This document shows, in pieces, positions 44,764-54,216 of a DNA stretch of 64,000 bases. A program made the translations under genes and the position numbers. This DNA is from Oceanisphaera pacifica. GTDB lineage: Bacteria; Pseudomonadota; Gammaproteobacteria; Enterobacterales; Aeromonadaceae. The DNA lies in the NCBI RefSeq assembly GCF_017498065.1, contig NZ_JAGDFX010000003.1, positions 186,001-250,000 on the forward strand, written 5' to 3'. Positions within the stretch are counted from its first letter, which is position 1. The number at the start of each line of letters is the position of its first letter. Below the pieces are notes generated by a model. It worked only from the letters and a program-made list of their open reading frames with translations, ran no database searches and had not been told where the DNA came from.

Positions 44764-45343
44764 AGGTGCGCACTTAATGACGGTTTCGAATAAACAAGCG
44801 GGCTTTTCCTTGTTCGAACTAGTATTAGGCATTGTGTTGCTGGGTATTTTGATGGCTGGCTCCTTGGCCATGCTGATTAACCTAGCACCTAAAACCGTTG
44901 ATCCGGCGATGGAAGTGCGCGCTGCACAATTGGCGCAGCGCTTGTTAAACGATATTTCACTGCAAAAGTATGATCACAATAATAGCCATCTTGCCTGTGG
45001 CACTACCAATGCAGAGCTATGTACGCTGCCAGAAAACTATGGGCCTGATGTTGCTGAGTTAGCATTAGCCGATTTTAATGATGTGGATGATTACGATACC
45101 ACTGCCATTTGTGCGGCCAGCTTTAAACCCAGCAGCTGCAATAATGACTGGATTGCCGCTTGTTGGTTTACCGAGCAATGTGATGATAACAGTAATGCTT
45201 ATAGCGGTTTTATGGTGAACATTGCCGTTAAGCCCCATGTGTTTGACACGCAAGCAGACTCCGCTAAGCAAATAGAGATTGCCGTACGCCAACCCAGTGG
45301 CAACGTATGGCAATATGCGGTACTAAGGGGTAACTACCCATGA
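44753..45343 (+). CDS. mshD: MSHA minor pilin MshD
   Basis: A 196-residue prepilin-like protein with the cleavage region NKQAG before FSLFELVLGIVLLGILMAGS. I start it at ATG 44753, preceded by CGGAGGG at 8-nt spacing and overlapping the mshC end. ATG 44777 is an alternative with a shorter leader. The head domain is Cys-rich (ACGTTNAELC, ICAASF, CWFTEQC). Confidence 0.87.
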   Translation: MVYKGAHLMTVSNKQAGFSLFELVLGIVLLGILMAGSLAMLINLAPKTVDPAMEVRAAQLAQRLLNDISLQKYDHNNSHLACGTTNAELCTLPENYGPDVAELALADFNDVDDYDTTAICAASFKPSSCNNDWIAACWFTEQCDDNSNAYSGFMVNIAVKPHVFDTQADSAKQIEIAVRQPSGNVWQYAVLRGNYP

Positions 45344-46203
45344 GCCTTTTCATAAACTCAGCTACCAGCGCTCCTATTAGTAAACAGCGCGGCTTTACCC
45401 TAATAGAGCTGGTGATCGCCATGACCATTATGGCGGTGGTGTCGGTGTTTTCGATTAAATTTATCACCAATAGCGTGGGTATCTATCAGCAAGGTAAAGA
45501 TCGCGAGCAATTAATGAGCGATGTGCGCTTTGGCATAGAGCGACTCAACCGCGAAGTGCGCAACGCCGTACCCGGCTCATTGCGTATTGAAGATATAGCA
45601 GGTAATAAAAAAGGCACTGATGCTTGTGTGCGTTTTTGGCCTATCGACACCGCTCGGCGTTATACAGATATTGAGCCGGGCACACCCTCTACAAAAGATA
45701 ACGTGATTATACCCGCTCGACCCGATGAGTTAGATGAAAGTGGTCACCGGACTGATAAGCTTGAATATTACCCCAGCAGCTGGATGATTATTTCGCCCAT
45801 CGGTTTAGACTCAAGAGACCAAGTTTGTCTTGATGCCCCAGCGGACACCGCTTGCGCAGTGCAGATTATTGCTGAACCAATACCTGCAAATGGTACAGAC
45901 TTAGAGTTTTCGGTCGATAAAATATCAAGGTCCAGTAATCAACGAGTATTTTTTGCCAAAGACCAAGTGCGTTACTGCATTACGGCAGAAAAAAAACTTA
46001 CTCGAGCCAATGGGCTGATTGGCGAGTCTTTTGACCAACCAGTACTCATGGCCGAACATATTTCCAAGGGAGATTTCTCCGAGGGCAGCAATACAGGTGA
46101 AGACGCAGATTTATATTCGCAGTTAACCTTTAACTTAACCGCCAGTAACAATAACGAACACATTAGCTTTAGTCATAAAATAAGGCTGTATAATGCGCCA
46201 TAA
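45340..46203 (+). CDS. mshO: MSHA minor pilin MshO
   Basis: A 287-residue prepilin-like protein. The leader ends SKQRG before FTLIELVIAMTIMAVVSVFS. Larger head domain than the other minor pilins, as usual for MshO/PilW-like proteins. Starts 4 bp before the mshD stop and ends inside mshP, so the minor pilin genes are coupled. Confidence 0.87.
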   Translation: MSLFINSATSAPISKQRGFTLIELVIAMTIMAVVSVFSIKFITNSVGIYQQGKDREQLMSDVRFGIERLNREVRNAVPGSLRIEDIAGNKKGTDACVRFWPIDTARRYTDIEPGTPSTKDNVIIPARPDELDESGHRTDKLEYYPSSWMIISPIGLDSRDQVCLDAPADTACAVQIIAEPIPANGTDLEFSVDKISRSSNQRVFFAKDQVRYCITAEKKLTRANGLIGESFDQPVLMAEHISKGDFSEGSNTGEDADLYSQLTFNLTASNNNEHISFSHKIRLYNAP

Positions 46204-46672
46204 CCCAATATCTGGCTTACCTAACACAGTGCCCAAAAAGCAAGCTGGCAGTATGCTGCTAATTGTTGTATTTATGATGGTAGTACTCGCATTATTGGTG
46301 ACCACTATGGGCAGCTTTTTATCAGACAGCAGTCAAAAAACCAGTGTAGAAGTACGCGCCACCCGCGCGTTAATGGCGGCCCAAAGTGGCTTAGAGTATG
46401 GTTTTTATAAAGTGGGTAATGCAGACAAGGATAATCCGACTGCCGTCGCGGAGATGTGTAACAACATCGATAAATATTCTCTGCCATTTGACGATATTAA
46501 AGGGCTGGATCAATGCACTGCGACCGTAACTTGCACTACGGTACCAGATAGCAAAACCTATACGATCAAAAGTGAAGGCAACTGCGGTGAACCATTAACT
46601 GCCAGCCATTCCAAGGACGACACCAGCACAGATTTCGCCGTTAGCCGCACATTAACGGCCGAGGCTCAATAA
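46193..46672 (+). CDS. mshP: MSHA biogenesis protein MshP (PilX-like)
   Basis: A 159-residue protein with an N-terminal membrane helix (GSMLLIVVFMMVVLALLVTT) lacking the conserved Glu+5, as in MshP/PilX. The C-terminal half has Cys pairs (MCNNI, QCTATVTC, GNCGEP) suited to disulfides. It sits between mshO and mshQ. Confidence 0.85.
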   Translation: MRHNPISGLPNTVPKKQAGSMLLIVVFMMVVLALLVTTMGSFLSDSSQKTSVEVRATRALMAAQSGLEYGFYKVGNADKDNPTAVAEMCNNIDKYSLPFDDIKGLDQCTATVTCTTVPDSKTYTIKSEGNCGEPLTASHSKDDTSTDFAVSRTLTAEAQ

Positions 46673-46681
46673 GGAGTTTTT

Positions 46682-49600
46682 ATGTTAAGGATAGTCAGTT
46701 CGTTATCAGCTTCTTTATTAGCTGTGCTAATCACCACGCAACCGGCAAGTGCGATAGATATAGATAACAGCGCCTTGTTTCCTGCGGTAGCTCAAGGGCA
46801 CAGCTGTAACGGTCGTAACGTATCCACACAGCTCGACATGCAAGACGATACACAAATAAACAACCTATCGGGGCAGCCGCTTGATTTTTGTAGTCAAGAC
46901 ATACAAGACGGTAAGAATAAATGTGACGGTAAAAAATGTTACATCACTGGTGACGCTAATGAAGTAGAAAAAATAGATTCAAATGTTTTTAACTTCAATG
47001 AGTCAGCTGATAACAAAAAGCCTTGGCCGGGTATTGTAAATAAGACCATAAGGCTAACAAGTGGTGACTATGAGGTTGAAAGTTTAGACTACCAAGATTA
47101 TTCAGAACTGTCATTTGATACTGATGGTAAAGTGCGCATCTTTGTTAAAGATAGTTTTACGGTGCAAGACAGTAATTTGTTTTTCACTGGTGATATAGAC
47201 TTTTATGTCAAGGATGATTTTGATTTTCAAGATTCTACAATTATTCTTGATGGTAATGTAAATGTATTTGTAAAAGACAGTTTTAAGTTCGATAAATCAA
47301 TGGCTAAGCTTAACGGTACTTTGCATTTTTATTTGAAGCAGAGTGTTGGGTTTGATGATGCTGTTGTGGAAAGATCATTAGGTAGCGAATTTTATGTGTA
47401 TGCTAAAAAAGAAATAAAAATACAAGGTGAATCCAGTATAGATGGTTATATTTATACTGGAGATGATTTGGATTTACAGGATGATGTGATAATTAATGGC
47501 AGAGTAACGGCTAAAAGATTGCTCATGGAAGATAACGCTGTTATTAATGGAAATGTGCAAAGCACAGTCGAACAATGCTTTTTTGATGATTTTAATCAGG
47601 GTGGCAGCATCAACGACTCATGGGCCAGATTAAGTAACCAACCTGACTTTTCGCCCAGCATAGTCGATAAAAGACTGCGGTTAACCGAAGGTAAGCAAAG
47701 ACAGGCAATGGCGATAAGCTACCAAAAAGTATTTCCTGCAAAAAACAATCGCTTTGTTGTTGAGTTTGATCATTACGCTTGGGTGGAAAAAGACAGCAAA
47801 AAAACTAGTAATGAGCCTAGTCGAGGGGCAGACGGCATTGCACTCGTGTTTTCAGATACGGCCGTAAAGCCTAAACCTGGCGCCGACGGTGGTCCCCTTG
47901 GTTACGGTTTTCGTAAGTCAGGAGCCAATGCCAGCGATGGCTTTGCTGGTGGTTGGATGGCCATCGGCATTGATGAGTACGGTAACTTTATTCGTGAGGG
48001 GGGCGATGTTCAACAGAGCAGGCAACAACCTCATAGCGTTGTGCTTAGAGGTTCAGGTAGCAAGAAATCAGGATATAACGTACTTGCCAGTGATCATCAA
48101 AGTGACGTTACCATCGATAGTAAAAGAGAATGTTTTAATTGGGAATGGAGTTGGGGTTGGAAGTGTGTTGAATACAGCAGTGAACCTAGACCGCATCGCT
48201 ACCAAGTTACCTTCGACAGCACGGTGAAAGGTAAAGCTCTCGTAACAGTAAAAAGAAACAAAGATCCTAATCATTCTCAAGATTATGAAGACGTGTTAAT
48301 TAATGAGCTTAATGTGCTGGGGTTGAATGGTCAGGCAGAACTGCCAGAGAGCTTTTATTTTACTATTACGGGTTCTACCGGTGGTTCGGTGAATATTCAT
48401 GAACTTGACAATACTAGTATCTGTGCTGCGCGCATTAATGATGTAGATGTACAAATAGATCATTTTAGGTTTGATTTTGCTGAGCAAACAACCCCTTCAT
48501 GTAGGGAGAAGCAGGTAACCATTACCGCCTGTGTGAGTGAAGACTGTGCAACAAAATACAATAAAGCCGTTAGTGTGGTGTTAGATGATGACTATGGCGC
48601 TCTAGAATGGACGGGTGGTAACGAAGTGACCTTTAAACGTAGTACATCTTTATCTTTAAAGGGCTTAAAAGATGCGACGCTAGATATATTAAGCTCTAAC
48701 CCAGATTCCGCGCTACTTAAAGATACTTTATGCAAGGTAGGAAACAGTGGCTATTCGCAGGGGAATTGTAAGATTTTGTTCTCCTCTGAAGGTAAAGAAT
48801 TAAAGCTGACCATTGATGATGCTTATGCAGGTCAGGTTGTTGAAGCCACGCTAGAGCCACAAGATGCCTGTGCTGCCATGTATGAAGGTGAAGATGAGAC
48901 AATTAAAGATGTAACTTTTAAAATGTCTCATTCAGAGCCAGAAGAACTGGAAACTTCGCCTAGCTTAACGATCACTAATAAAAGCCAAGGCACTAATAAA
49001 GATGAAAATCATGAGCTAAAACAGGGCGGTTCTATTACGGTTAAAGACGTGGTATTTGGTAAAGATGGTAAAGCAACGGTATCATTTTTATATCCAGAGG
49101 CAGGAAAGAACAATATTGAAGCGACAGTAGTAGGGGAGGCTATCTCGGGTGCGAGCAGCCTAGTAACCGTTCCTAAAGGTCTCTGTGTAGCCAGCCAAGG
49201 GCAATGTTCTGACGCTGATGCCAGTTGTCCGCCTTTTGTTGCCGCCGGTGAAGACTTCGCGCTTAATATTAAAGCTTATGGCTTCAATGAAACAGTTGAT
49301 GATGCTTGCTCTATGCCTGCATTACAAAACTACGTTCAAGATGTCGATTTATCTTTAAACTTACTGGCGCCAAGTGGAGAAGAACTAGGTGAGATTAAAC
49401 CAAGCCCTTATACCCATACTGCAGACAGTGCTGTTGATTTTAAAAACTCTACAGAAGAGATGAAAGATAAAGGTGTTACTGTTGCGATTAGTGAGGTGGG
49501 CGTGTTTGAAGTAATAGCGACACCTCAAGGAAAATACTTAGGATCAGACTTGCCGATAGAAGCAGGAACCAGTCAACCTATCGGTCGCTTCTATCCTGAG

Positions 49601-50560
49601 CGTTTCGTACTATATAACGGCACAGTTGAGTCAGATAATGGTGACACGACACAAAGCTATATGGATCAGACTTTTGATATCAACTTTGACCTTAGGGCGG
49701 AAAATAAAGCCGAAGACCCCGTGAAAAACTACGTGGGTGCCTTTGCGAAAGGCAATGTGACATTAAACACGTGGGCTAAAGCCAAGGTAGAATTAAATGA
49801 TTGGGTGAATGACCAAGATTATAACCATCGTATCCACCCTAAGCTCCACAATGTTAGCAATATTTGGAGTAAGGGAGAGCTGAACTTTAGTCGTATAAAA
49901 GAAAGCAAATTTATACGTAATAACGGTAGCCCTGATGGTCCTTATGAGTTGGACTTTGAGCTCGATTTTAATGATGGTGAAAAAACAAAAGACGGTAAAA
50001 AAGCGGAACTAAGTAAGTTGTTTGATACTCGCGGGTCAAATGTAGATAATAACTGTAGCCAAAGTACGGGTTGTAATAAATTGTTATTAGGCAAGCAAAC
50101 GGTAAGCCATGGACAGATAGAGGCGCCCGATGCGAGTGGCCCAGTGAATGAAGCTTTATCGGCGCCATTACAAATCCAGTATTGGAATAGTCAAAAAGGC
50201 ACTGATGGTGGCTGGGATGACTTTTCAGAAGATAACTGGACGACATTGACGATGACGGACAAGGTGAGTTTTCCTGAGCATAACTACACTCACCCAACTT
50301 TAGTCGTGAATGGTCAAGTGAACGTTGATGCAGGATTAGACCGAGGTACAGCAACCGGTACGGGTGAAAAGGCAGTTATGGAAGCTGGGCTGATCAGTTT
50401 AAACGTTGGCGCACCGGGTGTTGCCAGCACCATTAAGTATCAGCTGAACTTAAATGGGCTCCCGTGGCTTAAGCCTTTAGGTGATGCTGCCACCGAAGGC
50501 CAAATTAGATTTGGCAACAGCCCCGGTAATAGCAGCGTGATTTATCGCCGCGAGCAATAA
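46682..50560 (+). CDS. mshQ: MSHA adhesin-like protein MshQ (C-terminal DUF6701)
   Basis: A 1292-residue secreted protein with a signal peptide (SSLSASLLAVLITTQPASA). Residues about 100-290 form beta-solenoid-like repeats of about 24 residues built around VKDSF/VKDDF-xFQDS. About 300-590 resembles an L-type lectin or concanavalin-like domain (FDDFNQGGSINDSWARL onward). The last 600 residues match the MshQ/DUF6701 tail ending near LNGLPWLKPLG and RFGNSPGNSSVI. It probably caps the pilus or anchors it at the surface. Codon use and AT content differ from the rest of the operon, and surface exposure would favour such variation. An AAGGAGTTTTT ribosome site precedes the ATG. Confidence 0.88.
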   Translation: MLRIVSSLSASLLAVLITTQPASAIDIDNSALFPAVAQGHSCNGRNVSTQLDMQDDTQINNLSGQPLDFCSQDIQDGKNKCDGKKCYITGDANEVEKIDSNVFNFNESADNKKPWPGIVNKTIRLTSGDYEVESLDYQDYSELSFDTDGKVRIFVKDSFTVQDSNLFFTGDIDFYVKDDFDFQDSTIILDGNVNVFVKDSFKFDKSMAKLNGTLHFYLKQSVGFDDAVVERSLGSEFYVYAKKEIKIQGESSIDGYIYTGDDLDLQDDVIINGRVTAKRLLMEDNAVINGNVQSTVEQCFFDDFNQGGSINDSWARLSNQPDFSPSIVDKRLRLTEGKQRQAMAISYQKVFPAKNNRFVVEFDHYAWVEKDSKKTSNEPSRGADGIALVFSDTAVKPKPGADGGPLGYGFRKSGANASDGFAGGWMAIGIDEYGNFIREGGDVQQSRQQPHSVVLRGSGSKKSGYNVLASDHQSDVTIDSKRECFNWEWSWGWKCVEYSSEPRPHRYQVTFDSTVKGKALVTVKRNKDPNHSQDYEDVLINELNVLGLNGQAELPESFYFTITGSTGGSVNIHELDNTSICAARINDVDVQIDHFRFDFAEQTTPSCREKQVTITACVSEDCATKYNKAVSVVLDDDYGALEWTGGNEVTFKRSTSLSLKGLKDATLDILSSNPDSALLKDTLCKVGNSGYSQGNCKILFSSEGKELKLTIDDAYAGQVVEATLEPQDACAAMYEGEDETIKDVTFKMSHSEPEELETSPSLTITNKSQGTNKDENHELKQGGSITVKDVVFGKDGKATVSFLYPEAGKNNIEATVVGEAISGASSLVTVPKGLCVASQGQCSDADASCPPFVAAGEDFALNIKAYGFNETVDDACSMPALQNYVQDVDLSLNLLAPSGEELGEIKPSPYTHTADSAVDFKNSTEEMKDKGVTVAISEVGVFEVIATPQGKYLGSDLPIEAGTSQPIGRFYPERFVLYNGTVESDNGDTTQSYMDQTFDINFDLRAENKAEDPVKNYVGAFAKGNVTLNTWAKAKVELNDWVNDQDYNHRIHPKLHNVSNIWSKGELNFSRIKESKFIRNNGSPDGPYELDFELDFNDGEKTKDGKKAELSKLFDTRGSNVDNNCSQSTGCNKLLLGKQTVSHGQIEAPDASGPVNEALSAPLQIQYWNSQKGTDGGWDDFSEDNWTTLTMTDKVSFPEHNYTHPTLVVNGQVNVDAGLDRGTATGTGEKAVMEAGLISLNVGAPGVASTIKYQLNLNGLPWLKPLGDAATEGQIRFGNSPGNSSVIYRREQ

Positions 50561-50608
50561 CGTTAAATAATGCTCTGTGTGGGGTAAGCGAATATTCAAT
50601 ATAATAAC

Positions 50609-50632
50609 AAAGGCGCTACGGCGCCTTTTTTA
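50609..50632 (+). terminator. Intrinsic terminator of the msh operon
   Basis: AAAGGCGC-TACG-GCGCCTTTTTT lies 49 bp past the mshQ stop. Confidence 0.88.
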
Positions 50633-50708
50633 TTGCTTATGTGGTAAGTTTGACTTAGCGCAAATTGCACAGAGCAATAACGTTTATATTAGTGCGTTCA
50701 CCAGATTA

Positions 50709-50724
50709 GTGTGATGGATCACAC
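50709..50724. promoter_or_regulatory. Inverted repeat upstream of the PAS-GGDEF-EAL gene
   Basis: GTGTGAT-GG-ATCACAC is a perfect 7-bp inverted repeat 108 bp before the gene. The arms resemble CRP half-sites but the TGTGA/TCACA spacing is 4, not 6, so another regulator may bind. Confidence 0.4.
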
Positions 50725-50831
50725 AGCTGCACGCTATGATTTCAAGATATTGGTTGATACAATAATTTTACTTATTGTACACATATGCTTAATGTCAGCT
50801 GTGTTCAGTCGTTAGGTAAGGAAGCCCCACA

Positions 50832-52616
50832 GTGAAAAACACGACACAAGATCAAAAAGGACCTTTTAAAAAAGCTCAGCTAACGCTGGCTTCTTCTGCG
50901 TATGAACCATTTAGTGCCACTCAGCCTGCGCCTTATAATGTGTTTTTTAAACGCCAGCTGTTGCAACACTTGTTGGAGAACTCGGTAGAGTCGGTAATGG
51001 TAACCACGGCCGATGGCACCATAGAGCGTGTCAATAAAGCCTTTAGCGACATTACCGGTTATAGCGCTGAAGAGGCCATTGGCAATCGACCCAGCTTGGT
51101 GCAGTCTTCTCGTCATGGTCAAAGCTTTTACGCAGCCATGTGGCAGCAGTTGAATGAGACGGGCAGCTGGAGTGGCAAGGTGTGGAATCGCCGTAAATCG
51201 GGCGAGGTCTATTTACAGTGGCTAACCATTAATACCCTTAAAGATGAACAGGGCACAGTCACGCACCATGTGGCCATTGGCCGTGATTTGACCAATCAAA
51301 GGTCAGTGCGCGATGAACCAAGCTTGTTTACCTTTAAAGACCCTTTAACCCAGCTGGGTAATCGGCAGTTATTTACCAGTCGTCTCGATCAGGCCTTGGC
51401 TGAGGCTGAGCGCAACCATATTCGCATTGCGTTAATGGTGGTCGATATTGGTCGCTTCCGACAAATTAATGAACAACTAGGCCTAGCCTGGGGTGATGAT
51501 ATTTTGCGCCAGCAAGCGCGCATATTACAAGCGGCGGTGGATGAAGCCGACACCTTAGTGCGCCTGCAAGGGGATATGTTTGCCATTATTCGCCACAGCC
51601 GTGCTCAAGACGCCGCCATGGCGCATTTGGCTGATAAATTACTGGGATTAATGTCGCAACCCATAGTGCTGGCCGACAACAATGTAGTGAGTTTACAGCC
51701 CAGTATTGGTATTGCGGTGTACCCGCGAGACAGTGAAGATAACGCCGGCTTATTACAAGCTGCAGAGCATGCACATGCTATGGCTAAGCGCGCGGGGCGC
51801 AACCGCTTTCAGTTTGTAGATTTACGCCAGCACGACTTGCACCACCGCGAGTTAAATATAGAGCACAGCTTACATCACATACTTAATCATACCGATGGTG
51901 AAGGGCTAAGCCTACATTATCAGCCGCAGGTAAGGCCGGTTGATGGCAAAATAATGGCCATGGAGGCGCTAATTCGTTGGCAACACCCCAAGCTGGGTTT
52001 TGTATCGCCGGCTGAATTTATTCCCATAGCCGAGCAAAGCGGACTTTCGGTATGCCTAGATCGTTGGGTGATAGAGCAAGTATGCTTGCAGGTGGCTAAG
52101 TGGCATCAATTACCGACTTTGGTGCCGGTAGTGTCGGTTAACTTAAGTGCGCCGCAATTTAGTGAGCCGGATTTTGTTGAATGGTTGCAAGCCTGTATTA
52201 AACGCTGTGGCATTACCCCAGAGTGCATTAAGTTAGAAGTGACCGAAACCACCATGATGGCGCATACTGATAACTGCATTGCTATGTTAGGTCAGTTACG
52301 AGAGCTTGGCTTTAAAATATCGTTAGATGATTTTGGCACTGGCTATTCTGCTTTGGCGTTTTTACATCAGTTTCCGCTTGATGAGCTAAAAATTGACCGT
52401 ACTTTTATGGTCGAAGCCAGCCAAAGCCGGCGCGCGCATTTGTTATTAAAAACCATTGTTAGTTTGGCGCAAGAGTTATCACTTAATTTGGTGGTGGAAG
52501 GGGTAGAGCAGCAAGAGCAATTAGACTCTCTTGCTGATTTTGGCCCGTTAACCGTGCAAGGTTATTTTTATTACCGCCCCATGCCCGCGAGTGAAGTCGT
52601 GGCTTTGTTACGTTAA
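50832..52616 (+). CDS. PAS-GGDEF-EAL protein, likely c-di-GMP phosphodiesterase
   Basis: A 594-residue protein starting at GTG with AAGGA upstream. The PAS domain (about 48-155) has NSVESVMVTTADGTIERVNK. The GGDEF domain (about 170-325) has RLQGDMFAI where an active cyclase has RxGGDEFA, so cyclase activity is unlikely. The EAL domain (about 340-590) keeps MEALIRWQHP, KLEVTETTMM, DDFGTGYSAL and KIDRTFM, the metal and catalytic residues of active phosphodiesterases. There are no membrane segments. It lies just after the msh cluster and may tune the c-di-GMP sensed by MshE; that functional link is inferred. Confidence 0.9.
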   Translation: MKNTTQDQKGPFKKAQLTLASSAYEPFSATQPAPYNVFFKRQLLQHLLENSVESVMVTTADGTIERVNKAFSDITGYSAEEAIGNRPSLVQSSRHGQSFYAAMWQQLNETGSWSGKVWNRRKSGEVYLQWLTINTLKDEQGTVTHHVAIGRDLTNQRSVRDEPSLFTFKDPLTQLGNRQLFTSRLDQALAEAERNHIRIALMVVDIGRFRQINEQLGLAWGDDILRQQARILQAAVDEADTLVRLQGDMFAIIRHSRAQDAAMAHLADKLLGLMSQPIVLADNNVVSLQPSIGIAVYPRDSEDNAGLLQAAEHAHAMAKRAGRNRFQFVDLRQHDLHHRELNIEHSLHHILNHTDGEGLSLHYQPQVRPVDGKIMAMEALIRWQHPKLGFVSPAEFIPIAEQSGLSVCLDRWVIEQVCLQVAKWHQLPTLVPVVSVNLSAPQFSEPDFVEWLQACIKRCGITPECIKLEVTETTMMAHTDNCIAMLGQLRELGFKISLDDFGTGYSALAFLHQFPLDELKIDRTFMVEASQSRRAHLLLKTIVSLAQELSLNLVVEGVEQQEQLDSLADFGPLTVQGYFYYRPMPASEVVALLR

Positions 52617-53112
52617 TAGAAAGCTTAGAGTTGGAAGCTATCTATTATTTTCGGTTTTACTTCCAGCTTCAAGCTTATTGCTGCCCGTTATGGATTGCCG
52701 CGTCGCTACGCTCCTCGCAATGACGGCCGAAGTGAAAGCTCTCAGCCGTAAGCGGTCAGCTTTCAGTTAAAGAAAATACAACCGAGTGTAGGGTCGAATT
52801 TATTCGACCAAAAGAGCGCTGTACGTTTTACGCGGTACGCCTTACGTTAAAGAAAACACCGGTTTTGGTTTTGTTGCTAATTGGCAAAAGCGCCGTCTAA
52901 CTACAGGCCGCTGTGTCTGTGCTGGCACCCATAGTCGCCGCACCTGAGGTGTCGGAGACAATAGAAGAGGACGACGACTGTGATTAAACCGAAAAAGGGT
53001 CGGAGTCATTTTATCAACCAGGTGGCGTCAGTTATTAGACCAGCAGGTAGCTAACGCCATAAAAAACAGTCGGTTGTGAGCATGTAGCCTTTAGTTTGAA
53101 GTGAAATTTCTA
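52617..53112 (+). repeat. Intergenic mosaic with a TIR-bounded element
   Basis: No intact gene is visible. It holds TTCCAGCTTCAAGC units, an inverted copy of the GGATTGCCGCGTCGC...CGCAATGAC element (52690-52724), a GGTCGAATTTATTCGACC palindrome, TACGTTTTACGCGGTACGCC units, and the left part of the 140-bp element at 52994-53133. An orphan open stretch ending in EEDDDCD (stop near 52986) may be a gene fragment. Confidence 0.8.
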
Positions 53113-53133
53113 TTAAATGACTCCGACCCCTTT
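52994..53133. mobile_element. 140-bp MITE-like element with GTCGGAGTCATTT terminal repeats
   Basis: AAAGGGTCGGAGTCATTTTA (52994-53013) is inverted at TTAAATGACTCCGACCCC (53113-53130). There is no coding capacity. A related element lies at 58067-58168 and single ends at 32968 and near 31400. Its right end supplies the selU stop codon. No transposase is visible in the window. Confidence 0.65.
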
Positions 53134-54216
53134 ATGCTCTTTTAGCCAGTGGGCGAGTTCGTCTTCGTTGCCGCGCATGACTATGCGATCTTCTTTGCTG
53201 GCTTGATGATGACGGTAGATAGGGTCGTAGTAGCGGCCAAGAAGCTCGGTTATCCACTCTTGATGGCCGTCGCAACCAAAGCCTAAAATTTGCTGATTAA
53301 TGGCATCGGTTATTTGTTGCGATAATCGGCGCCAGTCTCTATCGCCCAAGCGTTTATACAAACGTTTTAAGCTATCTTGCAAGTATCCACTTAACCGTGA
53401 AATATCCTGGTTAAAATGCGCCAGCATAACCTCTACATAGTCGTGCTGAATTTGTTTTACACGCTGCTCGAATGGCACTTCTAATAACAAGACAGGCACT
53501 TGCTGCATGCGCTCATATAAACGCTTGGGCAAGGGGCAGCGTCCGACCATGGCACTTTCATCTTCCACTAACCAAGACTCAATGCCGGCACGGCGCTGTT
53601 TAAGGCGGGCGATGGCTAAGCGATTTTCAAAGTTGATGGGGGTAGGTTGAGGCTCAGCCCAATGACCAAAGCTGGAGCCTCTGTGGTGGGCGAAGCCTTC
53701 TATGTCTAACGACAAGGGGCTGCGTGTCAGCCAGTCGGTTTTGCCGCTGCCAGTTAAGCCCGATAACACAAAACCTGGCTGCTCAAAGCCGGTGTCTAGC
53801 TCGGTAATTAGCCGCCGACGCAGGGCTTTATAGCCGCCTTTTACTCGAGTAACGGGGCGACCCGCTTGTGCTAACCATTGCTGCACGGTTTGGCTACGTA
53901 AGCCCCCTCTAAAGCAATAAATTACCCCTGTGGGGTGGGCGTCTAACCAATTAAGCCAAGCCGTTAGCCTCTGCTGGCGCAACTCACCGGCCACCAGTTT
54001 GTGGCCAAGCGCAATGGCGCAAGCTTGCCCTTGCTGCTTATAGCAGGTGCCCACTTGTGCGCGTTCGTCGTTACTCATTAGTGGTAAGTTAGTGGCCTTA
54101 GGAAAGGCCCCTTCAATAAATTCGATGGGGGCGCGCAAATCCAGCAGGGGAGTATCATTGGCTAATAATTGTTCGTAATCATCCGTTAATGCACAGCCTT
54201 GGCTTAACTCACTCAC
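53113..54216 (-). CDS. selU: tRNA 2-selenouridine synthase
   Basis: A 367-residue MnmH/SelU with an N-terminal rhodanese domain and a P-loop domain. The rhodanese Cys lies in [11 protein letters not shown] (about residue 92), and the P-loop is [12 protein letters not shown]. It replaces sulfur with selenium at the wobble uridine of tRNA(Lys, Glu, Gln), using selenophosphate from SelD. I start at GTG 54216 ([13 protein letters not shown]), overlapping the selD stop with GAGGTG upstream; the longer ATG at 54267 lies inside selD. The last residues (GVGVI) and stop are encoded by the terminal repeat of a MITE-like element. Confidence 0.92.
   Translation of the reverse strand: MSELSQGCALTDDYEQLLANDTPLLDLRAPIEFIEGAFPKATNLPLMSNDERAQVGTCYKQQGQACAIALGHKLVAGELRQQRLTAWLNWLDAHPTGVIYCFRGGLRSQTVQQWLAQAGRPVTRVKGGYKALRRRLITELDTGFEQPGFVLSGLTGSGKTDWLTRSPLSLDIEGFAHHRGSSFGHWAEPQPTPINFENRLAIARLKQRRAGIESWLVEDESAMVGRCPLPKRLYERMQQVPVLLLEVPFEQRVKQIQHDYVEVMLAHFNQDISRLSGYLQDSLKRLYKRLGDRDWRRLSQQITDAINQQILGFGCDGHQEWITELLGRYYDPIYRHHQASKEDRIVMRGNEDELAHWLKEHKGVGVI

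Noticed and set aside
50709-50724. CRP site before the PAS-GGDEF-EAL gene
   Set aside because: The TGTGA and TCACA half-sites are 4 bp apart, not 6. I kept it only as an unspecified inverted repeat.
52919-52986. Small gene ending in EEDDDCD
   Set aside because: Only about 24 codons with a stop just upstream and no ribosome site; at most a gene fragment within repeats.
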